Source: an uncultured Saprospiraceae bacterium
GTDB lineage: Bacteria; Bacteroidota; Bacteroidia; Chitinophagales; Saprospiraceae
Length of the DNA stretch: 64,000 nucleotides
NCBI GenBank assembly: GCA_937951615.1
Contig: CALFBH010000035.1
Span: 23,604-87,603 of the forward strand
Direction of reading: 5' to 3'
A program made the position numbers and the translations under genes. The notes beneath the pieces are model-generated. The model ran no database searches. It worked only from the letters and a program-made list of their open reading frames with translations, and had not been told where the DNA came from. Shown piece after piece: positions 17,662-26,271 of this stretch (position 1 is the first letter of the stretch; each line of letters starts with the position of its first letter).

Positions 17662-18591
17662 ATGAGTTTATTTGACGATTACGATGTCCGGCAATTAGGT
17701 AATCTGGAATTGCTGGCAAAGCAGGTAGTAGAAGGTTTTATTATCGGTTTACACAAAAGCCCGTTTCACGGATTTTCAGTGGAATTTGCCGAACACCGCC
17801 TCTACAATCCTGGCGATTCGACCAAAAATATCGACTGGAAAGTCTATGCACGGACGGATAAATTATTTTCCAAACGTTTTGAAGAAGAAACCAATCTGCG
17901 TTGTCAGATTGTAGTGGACAGTTCTTCTTCCATGTACTTCCCTGATGCAGGCGACAAAGATACAGGGCAAGTCAATAAGTTGCGTTTTTCTGCCTTGGCT
18001 GCAGCGGCATTGATGAATTTACTAAAAAAACAACGCGATGCTTTCGGCTTGAGTGTTTTTTCGGAGGAAGTCGATACACATACCCGTTGCAAATCAAGTA
18101 CGACACATTACAAGCTGTTGCTCTCCCGTTTGGATGAGTTGCTAGCCAATCCACAACGCGAAAAAAAGACTTCTGCCGCCAGTGCTTTGCACGAAATTGC
18201 AGACAGTATTCATCGCCGCTCTCTAGTCGTGATTTTTAGCGATATGTTTGAGCAAAGCGAAGATACGGATCGCCTGTTTTCTGCCTTACAACACCTTAGA
18301 CATAATAAGCACGAAGTAGTATTATTCCACGTGGTAGACAAAAGCAAAGAAATTGACTTTGAGTTTGAAAACCGCCCGTACATTTTTATTGATATGGAAA
18401 CCAATGAAAAAGTACGTCTTCAATCCAACCAAGTCAAGGATTACTACACCGAACAAATGCTAAAATTCCGGGACGAATTGGAAATGAAATGCCTCCAATA
18501 TAAAGTAGATTTTGTAGAAGCCGATATTCAAAAAGGTTTCCGTCAGGTATTGATGCCGTATTTGGTCAAGCGCAGTAGAATGGGAACTTGA
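17662..18591 (+). CDS. DUF58 domain-containing protein
   Basis: This 309-residue protein matches the DUF58 family: LHKSPFHGFSVEFAEHRLYNPGDSTKNIDWKVYART-like core, then a von Willebrand-type fold with the MIDAS-like DSSSSM motif near residue 93. In many bacteria DUF58 genes sit next to a MoxR AAA+ ATPase and act in chaperone or maturation modules. Here no MoxR gene is adjacent, so the partner must be elsewhere. The protein is probably cytosolic. Its start follows ACAATGAAAC-type low-complexity DNA. Confidence 0.85.
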   Translation: MSLFDDYDVRQLGNLELLAKQVVEGFIIGLHKSPFHGFSVEFAEHRLYNPGDSTKNIDWKVYARTDKLFSKRFEEETNLRCQIVVDSSSSMYFPDAGDKDTGQVNKLRFSALAAAALMNLLKKQRDAFGLSVFSEEVDTHTRCKSSTTHYKLLLSRLDELLANPQREKKTSAASALHEIADSIHRRSLVVIFSDMFEQSEDTDRLFSALQHLRHNKHEVVLFHVVDKSKEIDFEFENRPYIFIDMETNEKVRLQSNQVKDYYTEQMLKFRDELEMKCLQYKVDFVEADIQKGFRQVLMPYLVKRSRMGT

Positions 18592-18678
18592 GTTTAAATT
18601 CCAAAATAAAAAATTCCAAATTCCAATTTGCAGAATATTAAATAAGTGGAAAATGTGTTGAAGTGTTGATGTGCGCAT

Positions 18679-18735
18679 GTGTTGATGTAGGTCGTTTTGC
18701 GAGCAAAACACGACAACACGACAACACATCAACAC
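18679..18735. repeat. Inverted repeat between DUF58 and PPK2 genes
   Basis: GTGTTGATGT (18679-18688) and ACATCAACAC (18726-18735) flank an inner hairpin GTTTTGC-GA-GCAAAAC (18694-18709). The segment could terminate the DUF58 transcript. Confidence 0.5.
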
Positions 18736-18787
18736 CACAACACAAAAATTAATAGTTCATCATTCATAGTTCATCATTATAAAAAAG

Positions 18788-19558
18788 ATGGTTAAATTAT
18801 CAGAAATATCAACCCGCGCTCCCAAAGATTTGAATCGGGAGAAAGTGGAAAAAGGAACAAACGATTTATACAAACGCATCGGCGAATTGCAGGAATTGAT
18901 GCAGGCAGGCGGAAAACACAGTTTGCTAGTCGTCTTTCAGGGCATGGATTCGAGTGGCAAGGACGGACTGACCAAGCGTGTCTTCCGGTATTGTAGTCCA
19001 GTAGGCATTAATGCCAAAGGTTTTAAAAAACCAACAGACGAAGAATTTGGACACGATTTCTTATGGCGTGTTCACAAACACACACCTGAAAAAGGCATGA
19101 TACAGGTCTTCAATCGTTCGCATTATGAAGACATTTTGATACAACGCGTGCATGGCTGGATTGATGAAGAACGAGTCGATGTGCGTATCAATGCGATCAA
19201 TGCTTTTGAAGATTTGCTGCAAAAGGATAATAATACGACAGTCCTCAAGTTCTTCCTGCATCTTTCGCCAGAACGCCAATTGAAGAAACTACAAGAACGT
19301 ATTGATTTGCCACGCAAAAACTACAAACACAACGATGGCGACTGGGAACAGCGTCAGCATTGGGATAAATACATGGAGTGTTACGAAGATGCCATCAATC
19401 GCTGCAATGCTGCGCCATGGTATGTCGTGCCGGCTGACCAACGTTGGTATCGGAACTTTTATGTCGCTCAAACCGTTTTAAATGTTTTAGAAGGCTTGAA
19501 TATGGAATATCCGATATTGGATAAAGAAAAACTAGGAGAAGGAGTTGGGATTAGCTAA
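18788..19558 (+). CDS. PPK2 family polyphosphate kinase / polyphosphate:nucleotide phosphotransferase
   Basis: This 256-residue protein has the PPK2 Walker A motif GMDSSGKDG at residues 52-60. The lid/catalytic segment FNRSHYEDILIQRVHG and the Arg-rich IDLPRKNYKHNDGDWEQR region follow. PPK2 enzymes use inorganic polyphosphate to phosphorylate nucleoside mono- or diphosphates, restoring ATP/GTP pools. Class (I, II or III) cannot be fixed by eye; the single-domain length fits class I or III. It is cytosolic, with low-complexity CATTCAT DNA before the start. Confidence 0.9.
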   Translation: MVKLSEISTRAPKDLNREKVEKGTNDLYKRIGELQELMQAGGKHSLLVVFQGMDSSGKDGLTKRVFRYCSPVGINAKGFKKPTDEEFGHDFLWRVHKHTPEKGMIQVFNRSHYEDILIQRVHGWIDEERVDVRINAINAFEDLLQKDNNTTVLKFFLHLSPERQLKKLQERIDLPRKNYKHNDGDWEQRQHWDKYMECYEDAINRCNAAPWYVVPADQRWYRNFYVAQTVLNVLEGLNMEYPILDKEKLGEGVGIS

Positions 19559-19650
19559 TTACGAATTGTTTAATTACGAATTACGAATTGGATAATCTAT
19601 ACATTCTTTCATTTCGTCATTCATTCATTCTCTCATTCTCTCATTGATCC

Positions 19651-20031
19651 ATGAACAAAGTAAGAGTTGATAAATGGTTGTGGAGTGTGCGTATTTTTAA
19701 ATCGCGCACAATGGCTACAGATGCCTGTAAATCCAATAAGGTAAAGATTGGCGAAAAGCCTTTGAAAGCGTCTTATATGTTGTCGGAGGGTGAAATCCTT
19801 CAGGTACATAAAGAGGGCTTTGACATGGTCTTTCGAGCCGTGAAGCTGATTGGAAAGCGGGTATCAGCTACCCTCGCCGAGCCTTGTTATGAAAACCTGA
19901 CCCCAGAAGATGAAATGAATAAGTACAAATCCTGGTTTGTCGGAAAAGCTGCTCCTGAAAGACGAGAAAAAGGTGCAGGACGACCAACGAAGCGGGAGCG
20001 TAGGAATATAGAGCGATTTAAGAAAGATTAA
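19651..20031 (+). CDS. S4 domain RNA-binding protein, Hsp15-like
   Basis: This 126-residue protein begins with an S4 fold (VRVDKWLWSVRIFKSRTMATDACKSNKVKIG, residues 4-34, with LSEGEILQV). A basic C-terminal tail (GRPTKRERRNIERF) follows. Hsp15 (HslR) binds stalled 50S subunits carrying nascent chains and helps recycle them. Length and the basic tail match the family. It lies after PPK2 on the same strand with repeat DNA between them, so co-transcription is uncertain. Confidence 0.88.
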   Translation: MNKVRVDKWLWSVRIFKSRTMATDACKSNKVKIGEKPLKASYMLSEGEILQVHKEGFDMVFRAVKLIGKRVSATLAEPCYENLTPEDEMNKYKSWFVGKAAPERREKGAGRPTKRERRNIERFKKD

Positions 20032-20101
20032 GGCAAGTTCTACAAAAATCGGACTTAGAGAGGGATTATAATTGTGAAATTGTGAAATTGAGGAATTGAA
20101 T

Positions 20102-20155
20102 AATTGTTGTTACGGTTTTTGCAAAGCAAAAAAATAATAGTGAAACCGTAAAACA
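20102..20155. terminator. Hairpin between convergent genes
   Basis: A stem TTACGGTTT with AAACCGTAA, extended by ATTGTTG against AACAAT, separates the Hsp15 gene from the convergent zinc-ribbon gene. It is probably a bidirectional terminator. Confidence 0.45.
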
Positions 20156-20185
20156 ATTAATAGCACATTCATTCATCTACTACCC

Positions 20186-21316
20186 CTAGCCAAAGCGCAC
20201 CCGAGTTTCAAACTCCAGATAACCTTGCGTTTTCAAGAAAAACAAGAGTGCAAGCAGCGCGACAAACAAGAAAATTAAAAACCCTATTTTGATATAAGAA
20301 AGTGGCTTCTTACCATTCACCCTGCCTGTTTGTCCATTGATGGCAAACTGGTATATTTTATTTTGATATTGATAAGAACAAAGCCAGATAGGAAGCATAA
20401 TATGCTTGAAAGTCTGGTCAAATTTCTGACTTTGTATCGCCAAAAAACGCTGTTGATCGCCGCCTAATTCTGCGGCACAAAGTGCGCGGAGTTTGCTGTC
20501 CATAATCACATTGGCGCGTTCATAACCCTGTTTGACATTCAAATCGTAAACTTCTGCTTCCCAGCCCAACATATAACGCGGATCATAATTCACCACATCA
20601 TCCAGTTTGAATGGAAATATGCGTTCCATCAATTGCTGCTGTACATGCTGGGAACCGACGACTAGAATATCATCGAAAAAATGGCTGAGGTGACCACTTC
20701 TGCGCGTCCAGCGAATTTGCGGAACGCGCTGGGTTTGCCATCGTCCATTGACCATGGCTCGCTGGTTTGTATAAGTCGTATGTCCTGCCTCACCTGTCCA
20801 GTTGGATTCGGTTTGGGCATCATACGTCCAGAATGGCAAATAGATCCCGTGTAAGGCTTCCATCTTTGCCAGCCGTTTCAGTTTATTGGGATGAAACCAG
20901 CCTTTTTTTATCCATTTTTCAAATAAAAGTTGCCCATCTTCCTGCGGAATACGAAATGGAACGATACCGACCGGCTGGATAAAATTATGCTCAAAAGCTT
21001 CTAAATTGATATTTTTAGAACCACAAAATGCACAATCAGCTTTGACATCAGTCGTGCCCACCATAAATTTTGCACCACAATTCTGACAATCCATGACTTT
21101 CTGCCCCTCGTGTTCCGGCACTATTTTTTCGGCTTCTTCGATGGCTTTTTGCAGTGCAGCTTCCTCTACTTTATCATTGCATTCATCAATGTCTTCACCA
21201 TAGCCGCAATACTCACAATGTATCCGCAATTTCTCAGCAGAATATACAAATCGTCCGCCACAGGAAGGGCAGGGGACATTAAGCACTTTTTCTACAACTT
21301 CTGGTTGTTCTGGCAT
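20186..21316 (-). CDS. Membrane-anchored double zinc-ribbon protein
   Basis: This 376-residue protein has two zinc ribbons at the N-terminus: C16/C19/C34/C37 and C77/C80/C95/C98. A large domain containing PFWTYDAQTESNWTGEAGHTTYT follows, and the C-terminal transmembrane helix lies near residues 340-365 (YIKIGFLIFLFVALLALLFFL). The architecture is like Bacillus YdjG, a membrane protein encoded next to an SPFH protein and linked to envelope stress. Directly upstream here is an SPFH-domain gene (27-bp gap), so the pair probably forms one operon and one membrane complex. No enzymatic motif is visible. Confidence 0.8.
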   Translation of the reverse strand: MPEQPEVVEKVLNVPCPSCGGRFVYSAEKLRIHCEYCGYGEDIDECNDKVEEAALQKAIEEAEKIVPEHEGQKVMDCQNCGAKFMVGTTDVKADCAFCGSKNINLEAFEHNFIQPVGIVPFRIPQEDGQLLFEKWIKKGWFHPNKLKRLAKMEALHGIYLPFWTYDAQTESNWTGEAGHTTYTNQRAMVNGRWQTQRVPQIRWTRRSGHLSHFFDDILVVGSQHVQQQLMERIFPFKLDDVVNYDPRYMLGWEAEVYDLNVKQGYERANVIMDSKLRALCAAELGGDQQRFLAIQSQKFDQTFKHIMLPIWLCSYQYQNKIYQFAINGQTGRVNGKKPLSYIKIGFLIFLFVALLALLFFLKTQGYLEFETRVRFG

Positions 21317-21343
21317 GAATTGGTGATTGGTTAATGGTGGCGA

Positions 21344-22363
21344 TTATAGTCTTGCAAGCAGTTCTTTCTTCTTGGTATCAAATTCCTTCTGCGTCAGAAT
21401 ACCTGCTTCTTTTAGTCCGCCCAAATCTTTTAGCGTTTGCATAATATCTGCTTTCGTTTCCTGCTGTGGAGCGGCGGCGGGCTGGTTTTGAGCAGTCTGC
21501 TGTTGCTGGTTCTGTGCCATCTGATTCATCATGTTATTACCAAGTCCCATTCCGATACCGACACCGATTCCTTCACCCGCACCGCCTGGATTATTTGCAG
21601 CATCTTCTATGGCATTGGCAGACTGGAATTGCGTAAAGCGAGCCATGTCATCCACCATATTCATGTTGGTCATCTTGTCGTAAAACTCCTCAACTTCTTT
21701 TGGTAGTGATGTACTGGTAATTTGAAATTTGGTCAATTCGATACCAAATGGATCAAATTCCTGCTGAACGATAGGCAAAATTTTGTCACCCAGTTCTGTA
21801 TAATTGCCGACCAGATCCAATACAGAAACCTTTGCTTCAGCCAGTGCTTCCGCAAATTTTGGCGAAACAATATCACGCATTCTCTCCTCAATCGTCTTTA
21901 TCGACAGTTGTTTCCCTGTTCCAGCAAATTCAGTAAATAATTTCTTAGGGTCTTGTACTTTGATAAAATACGTCCCAAAAGCTTTTACACGAACCTGTTT
22001 AAATTCTGGATCACGTAGAATAATAGGATTAGGCGTTCCCCATTTGAGGTTGGTAAATTGTTTGGTGCTGACAAAATATACATCAACCTTGAAAGGTGAA
22101 TTGAAACCCATTTTCCAACTCCGTAAAGAAGTCAGCAAAGGCATATTGTCTGTAATCAGCTTGTGCATGCCAGGTTCATAAATATCTGTAATTCGCCCTT
22201 CATCTACAAAAATAGCCAGTTGAGATTCGCGCACGGTCAGTTGAGCACCATATTTGATATTCGCATCATTATCCGGGAATTTATGGATGACTGTATTGCC
22301 GTCCGATTCTACCCAGTCGATGACTTCAATAAATTCGTCTTTGATAAAATTAAATAAGCCCAT
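21344..22363 (-). CDS. SPFH domain protein with C-terminal SHOCT motif
   Basis: This 339-residue protein carries an SPFH/band-7-like domain over about residues 20-240, containing SQLAIFVDEGRITDIYEPGMHKL, typical of the virion-core/YdjI branch. A Gly/Gln-rich linker (GGAGEGIGVGIGMGLG, then a QQQQTAQNQPAAAPQQ segment) follows. The C-terminal SHOCT motif is LKDLGGLKEAGILTQKEFDTKKKELLARL-like. SHOCT motifs mediate oligomerisation. The protein lacks a clear transmembrane segment and may be recruited by the zinc-ribbon membrane protein encoded downstream. Confidence 0.85.
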   Translation of the reverse strand: MGLFNFIKDEFIEVIDWVESDGNTVIHKFPDNDANIKYGAQLTVRESQLAIFVDEGRITDIYEPGMHKLITDNMPLLTSLRSWKMGFNSPFKVDVYFVSTKQFTNLKWGTPNPIILRDPEFKQVRVKAFGTYFIKVQDPKKLFTEFAGTGKQLSIKTIEERMRDIVSPKFAEALAEAKVSVLDLVGNYTELGDKILPIVQQEFDPFGIELTKFQITSTSLPKEVEEFYDKMTNMNMVDDMARFTQFQSANAIEDAANNPGGAGEGIGVGIGMGLGNNMMNQMAQNQQQQTAQNQPAAAPQQETKADIMQTLKDLGGLKEAGILTQKEFDTKKKELLARL

Positions 22364-22469
22364 TTTTATAATAGATTGGTTGATGAATAATTTTGAAATG
22401 TCAATATTGTGAATGTCTTTGCGAATTTCTTTTTATTTCGACAAAGTTTAAAGTTTAGACGATAGAAAC

Positions 22470-22502
22470 AAAAAAGAGAGACCCACTGGGACTCCCTTTT
22501 TT
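22470..22502. terminator. Bidirectional terminator between START-like and SPFH genes
   Basis: A 15-bp stem with two mismatches and a 3-nt loop is flanked by A-run and T-run on both strands (arms 22470-22484 and 22488-22502). Confidence 0.7.
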
Positions 22503-22536
22503 ATTTCTATCATATTTTTGGAAGAATGATGTAGCA

Positions 22537-22914
22537 TCATCCACCAGTCTCGCGACGCAACTGAGCCATCTGAGTACTCCACAATTGCTTTTGCTCATCT
22601 GTTTCATCCTTGTCACAATAATCGGTTAGCTCTAATATAGTTTCTCCAGTAACAGGTGATTTTTTCATTCGAAATTCCAGGTATTCTCCATCTTCTCCTT
22701 CGTCCCATTGAAAACGAAGCCGTTCGTCTTCAATATCATCTACGAGTTTAGCGACTTCTTCAGAGCCTTCCCAACTGTAAGAATACACATCTTTTTCAAT
22801 ATCCACTTCGTCACAAAACCAACGAATCAGACAACTTGCGTCTGTTAAGAATTTATATAAAATAGTAGGTGAAGCTCTAAAAAGAAACTCCATTTCAATG
22901 GCAACTCTTTGCAT
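22537..22914 (-). CDS. START-like (SRPBCC fold) domain protein
   Basis: This 125-residue acidic protein has an SRPBCC/AHSA1-type layout. It opens with MEFLFRASPTILYKFLTDASCLIRWFCDEVDI, then YSYSWEGSEEVAKLVD, FQWDEGE, and a C-terminal helix DEQKQLWSTQMAQLRR. Such proteins form a hydrophobic pocket and are common as short cytosolic proteins in Bacteroidota. The ligand is unknown. It is transcribed divergently from rpoD and ends before a strong terminator. Confidence 0.8.
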   Translation of the reverse strand: MQRVAIEMEFLFRASPTILYKFLTDASCLIRWFCDEVDIEKDVYSYSWEGSEEVAKLVDDIEDERLRFQWDEGEDGEYLEFRMKKSPVTGETILELTDYCDKDETDEQKQLWSTQMAQLRRETGG

Positions 22915-23244
22915 ATATCTCGTGGTTTTTTAATTTTCTTATTGTAAAAAAGTATAAAGTGTTCGCCACAATTAAGGATAAAAAAATCATTTTTCCAAAT
23001 TTTAATGAACCAAAAGCCTAAAAAAACAATTCCTATAGTAGGAATCGTTATTATAAAGCACAAATAAAATGATGATTATTGCTGTTTTGCTAGTACTATG
23101 TCACGAGATAATAAGTTTTTAATACTTTTTTCGCTTAAAATTAAGCTGTTACTTGCAACAGAAGGCTTATTCCCGTATTTTTGTGTGCTTTTACATGATC
23201 GAACAAGTATCGTATTATTTTATCCATAAACCTGCTGCTAATAA
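22915..23244. other. Intergenic region upstream of rpoD
   Basis: This 330-bp AT-rich region lies between divergent genes. It contains the rpoD promoter described separately. I see no RNA gene or convincing ORF. Confidence 0.5.
23153..23183 (+). promoter_or_regulatory. Bacteroidota-type promoter for rpoD
   Basis: TTG (23153-23155 or one base on) and TATTTTTG (23176-23183) are separated by about 19 bp, matching TTG-N19-TAnnTTTG. The predicted leader is about 55 nt. Confidence 0.5.
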
Positions 23245-24114
23245 ATGAGACAGTTAAAAATTACTAAGTCAATTACGAACCGGGAAAGTCAATCACTTGA
23301 AAAATATCTTCAGGAGATAGGCAAGGTGGATTTGTTGACGCCGGAGGAAGAGGTAGAACTCGCCAAACGGATTAAACAGGGAGACCAACAAGCACTCGAA
23401 AAATTGACTAAGGCAAATCTTCGCTTCGTCGTTTCCGTGGCAAAACAATACCAAAATCAAGGACTCTCTTTGAGTGATTTGATTAATGAAGGTAATCTAG
23501 GCCTGATCAAGGCAGCCCAACGTTTTGATGAAACGCGAGGATTCAAATTTATCTCTTACGCAGTTTGGTGGATTCGTCAATCTATTTTACAAGCTTTGGC
23601 TGAACAGTCCCGTATTGTCAGACTTCCACTCAATAAGGTGGGATCGCTGAACAAGATCAACAAAGCCTTTTCACAATTGGAACAAGAGTATGAACGCGAA
23701 CCATCTTCGGATGAGCTGGCCGAATTGCTCGAAATCAATACTGATGAGGTGGAAACAACACTCGGAGTTGCTGCTCGCCACGTTTCTATGGATGCTCCTT
23801 TCGTCGAAGGTGAAGACAATTCACTTTTAGATGTACTCGAAAACGGCAATACGCCGGGAGCCGACAAAGAACTGACCTATCGCGAATCGTTGCGCAGAGA
23901 AATTGAACGCTCTCTGAATACGCTGACCGACAGACAGGAAGATGTCATCAAGTTATACTTCGGTATCGGAGTAGAACATCCGATGTCATTGGAAGACATA
24001 GGTGAAAAGTTTGGATTGACTCGTGAACGTGTCCGTCAAATTAAAGACAAAGCGATTAATAAGCTGCGTACTACATCCAGAAGCAAATTACTCAAGTCTT
24101 ATCTTGGGTCTTAA
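23245..24114 (+). CDS. rpoD: RNA polymerase primary sigma factor (short Bacteroidota RpoD/SigA)
   Basis: This 289-residue sigma-70 protein lacks the long region 1.1 of proteobacterial RpoD, as is normal for Bacteroidota. Region 1.2 is present ([27 protein letters not shown]). Region 2 follows, with [30 protein letters not shown] and the -10-recognition block [16 protein letters not shown]. Region 3 and region 4 ([23 protein letters not shown], helix-turn-helix) complete the protein. It directs housekeeping transcription from TTTG/TAnnTTTG promoters. A near-perfect terminator follows. Confidence 0.97.
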   Translation: MRQLKITKSITNRESQSLEKYLQEIGKVDLLTPEEEVELAKRIKQGDQQALEKLTKANLRFVVSVAKQYQNQGLSLSDLINEGNLGLIKAAQRFDETRGFKFISYAVWWIRQSILQALAEQSRIVRLPLNKVGSLNKINKAFSQLEQEYEREPSSDELAELLEINTDEVETTLGVAARHVSMDAPFVEGEDNSLLDVLENGNTPGADKELTYRESLRREIERSLNTLTDRQEDVIKLYFGIGVEHPMSLEDIGEKFGLTRERVRQIKDKAINKLRTTSRSKLLKSYLGS

Positions 24115-24139
24115 ATTTACTGTAATATACATTTAGAGG

Positions 24140-24165
24140 CACAGCCGTTTCGGCTGTGTTTTTTT
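24140..24165 (+). terminator. Rho-independent terminator after rpoD
   Basis: CACAGCCG (24140-24147) and CGGCTGTG (24151-24158) form a perfect 8-bp stem with a TTT loop, followed by seven T. Confidence 0.92.
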
Positions 24166-24207
24166 ATGTACAGGCGACTTCAGTCACCAAGTGTTTATTA
24201 TAGTTTT

Positions 24208-24241
24208 TTGAATTTGAATTTGACGTTTGAATTTGTATTTC
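24208..24241. repeat. TTTGAATTTGACGTTTGAATTTG dispersed repeat
   Basis: This is the same unit as at 5393-5425, here directly upstream of the M61 peptidase gene. Confidence 0.5.
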
Positions 24242-24259
24242 CACTTACAATCCATTAAT

Positions 24260-26098
24260 ATGAAAAACTACACCCTATTATTTCTGCTGCTGGCAATAGC
24301 ACAATTATCCTTTGCCCAGCAACCCAATTCAAAATCTTATCATTATAAGATTGACCTGAATGAAGTAAATAATGACCAGTTACAGGTCGAATTGCTGACC
24401 CCGAAATTTAAAGAAAACATCAAGACCTTCCACCTGCCGAAAATTATACCTGGCACATACAGCATTTATGATTTTGGTCGCTTCGCTTCCAATATGAAAG
24501 CTTATGATAAGCGCGGAAGGGAATTGGAAGTCACACACCCGACGCCAAATAGCTGGCGGATTTACAAAGCTAAAAAACTGAAAAGACTGGTTTATACCGT
24601 GGATGATAGTTGGGATGATGAAGGCGAAAACCATGTATTTGAGCCAGGCGGCACCAATATAGAAGCCAAGAAAAATTTTGTGCTGAACAATCACGGCTTC
24701 TTTGGTTATTTTGAAGGACAACAAAGACGCCCATTCTTTCTGGATGTCAAAAAGCCAAATAATTTCTTCGGGGCGAGTTCTTTGAAAAAAGCATTGAGCA
24801 ACAGCAGTCGTGAATTGCTTGTCGCAAAAAACTATAACGAACTGGTCGACGCGCCGGTCATGTATGCCAATTCTGATAATAAAACCATTCGAGTAGGAGA
24901 AGCAGACGTACTGATTTCGGTTTATTCACCCAATAAAATCATCACGGCAGATTATCTGGCGGACTTATTAGATCCACTGCTTCAGGCACAACGCGAATAC
25001 CTCGGCGGCAAACTGCCTGTAGATCGTTATGCATTTATCATTTATCTGACAGATGGCTTTACTTTTTCTGGCGGTTACGGAGCATTAGAACATAGTTATT
25101 CTTCTTTTTATGTTTTGCCAGAAGCCGACCCTGAGCAAATTGCACAGACTATTGTAGATGTTTCTGCACATGAATTTTTTCATATTGTCACACCATTGAA
25201 TATCCATTCTGAAGAAATTCACAACTTCAATTATAGCGAACCTGAAATGTCGCAACACCTATGGATGTATGAAGGTGTAACAGAATACTCCGCCGGACAT
25301 GTACAGGTGAAACACGGACTGATGCCCACAGAAGATTTTCTGGAATGGGTAGCAGAAAAAGTGCGCGGCGCAGAAAAGTATAAAGATGAACTGCCCTTTA
25401 CGAAAATGAGTAGCGGTTGTCTCCATCAACACAAAGACCAATATCTGAACGTCTATCAAAAAGGTGCTTTGATTGGTTTGTGTTTGGATGTCAAACTCCG
25501 AATCTTGTCAGATGGGGAATATGGGATACAAAACCTGATGCGCGACCTCGCCCGCACTTACGGTAAAGACCAGCCTTTTGTAGATGAAGAATTATTTGCT
25601 AAGATAACAGAACTGACTTATCCTGAAGTTGGTGATTTTCTAAATCGTTATGTAGCCGGAACAGCACCATTGCCTTTACAGGAATTATTGGCAGAAGTTG
25701 GGATAGACTATGCGCCAGAAAAAACAGTAAAAGAAATCACCATTGGTGGACTCGAAACGGCTATCGGAGTGAATTATGATACAGGCGAGTTTTTCATTGC
25801 TGATGAATCGAAATTAGACGAGTTTGGAAAAGCAATTGGTTTTAAAGCAGAAGATCAGATTGTGGCTTGGAATGGCACAGAAATGAATTTTGAAAATGTA
25901 AATGAAGTACTCGGTGGCTTTGTCATGGGCGCGAAAGAAGGTGATGCATTTTCAGCAACCGTATTGCGTAATGGCGCGAAAAAAGAACTGACTACCAAAG
26001 TCATCGCTGCAAGTGTAGCCAAAGAACATGTATTTTCTGTAGCGGAGAAACCAAGTGCAAAACAGGAAAAACTGAGAATAAGCTGGATTGATAGATAG
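24260..26098 (+). CDS. M61 family (glycyl aminopeptidase-like) metallopeptidase with PDZ domain
   Basis: Starting at the ATG at 24260 gives 612 residues with a clean signal peptide (MKNYTLLFLLLAIAQLSFAQ). The in-frame upstream ATG at 24227 lies in repeat DNA. An N-terminal beta domain is followed by the zinc site H304-E305-x-x-H308 (HEFFH) with third ligand E338 (EGVTEY). A PDZ-like domain fills the last 110 residues (GFKAEDQIVAWNGTEMNFENVNEVL). M61 enzymes cut peptides from the N-terminus, preferring Gly/Ala, in the periplasm. The gene is monocistronic. Confidence 0.92.
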   Translation: MKNYTLLFLLLAIAQLSFAQQPNSKSYHYKIDLNEVNNDQLQVELLTPKFKENIKTFHLPKIIPGTYSIYDFGRFASNMKAYDKRGRELEVTHPTPNSWRIYKAKKLKRLVYTVDDSWDDEGENHVFEPGGTNIEAKKNFVLNNHGFFGYFEGQQRRPFFLDVKKPNNFFGASSLKKALSNSSRELLVAKNYNELVDAPVMYANSDNKTIRVGEADVLISVYSPNKIITADYLADLLDPLLQAQREYLGGKLPVDRYAFIIYLTDGFTFSGGYGALEHSYSSFYVLPEADPEQIAQTIVDVSAHEFFHIVTPLNIHSEEIHNFNYSEPEMSQHLWMYEGVTEYSAGHVQVKHGLMPTEDFLEWVAEKVRGAEKYKDELPFTKMSSGCLHQHKDQYLNVYQKGALIGLCLDVKLRILSDGEYGIQNLMRDLARTYGKDQPFVDEELFAKITELTYPEVGDFLNRYVAGTAPLPLQELLAEVGIDYAPEKTVKEITIGGLETAIGVNYDTGEFFIADESKLDEFGKAIGFKAEDQIVAWNGTEMNFENVNEVLGGFVMGAKEGDAFSATVLRNGAKKELTTKVIAASVAKEHVFSVAEKPSAKQEKLRISWIDR

Positions 26099-26108
26099 TC
26101 ACCGAATT

Positions 26109-26230
26109 GGTTTCGTAAACTTGCGGGTCAGCCCGCGAAGAGAAAGTTTGCTAAACCTATTAGTTTGATAATAATATAGAAGGTTTAGCAAACTCGCTCC
26201 CCGCAAAGCCACCCGCAAGTTTACGAAACC
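26109..26230. repeat. Nested long inverted repeat
   Basis: Perfect 20-bp outer arms (26109-26128 and 26211-26230, GGTTTCGTAAACTTGCGGGT and its complement) enclose perfect 14-bp inner arms (26145-26158 and 26181-26194, AGTTTGCTAAACCT and its complement). A small GCGGG/CCCGC stem also exists beside the left arm. It lies between two plus-strand genes and could form a large RNA hairpin or be a miniature mobile element. Confidence 0.8.
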
Positions 26231-26271
26231 ATCGCCCCTAATCACCAATCACTCAATCAACCAATCACCAC

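Noticed and set aside
17662..18591. MoxR-DUF58-VWA maturation operon
   Set aside because: Only the DUF58 gene is present; flanking genes are thioredoxin and PPK2, so no operon is supported.
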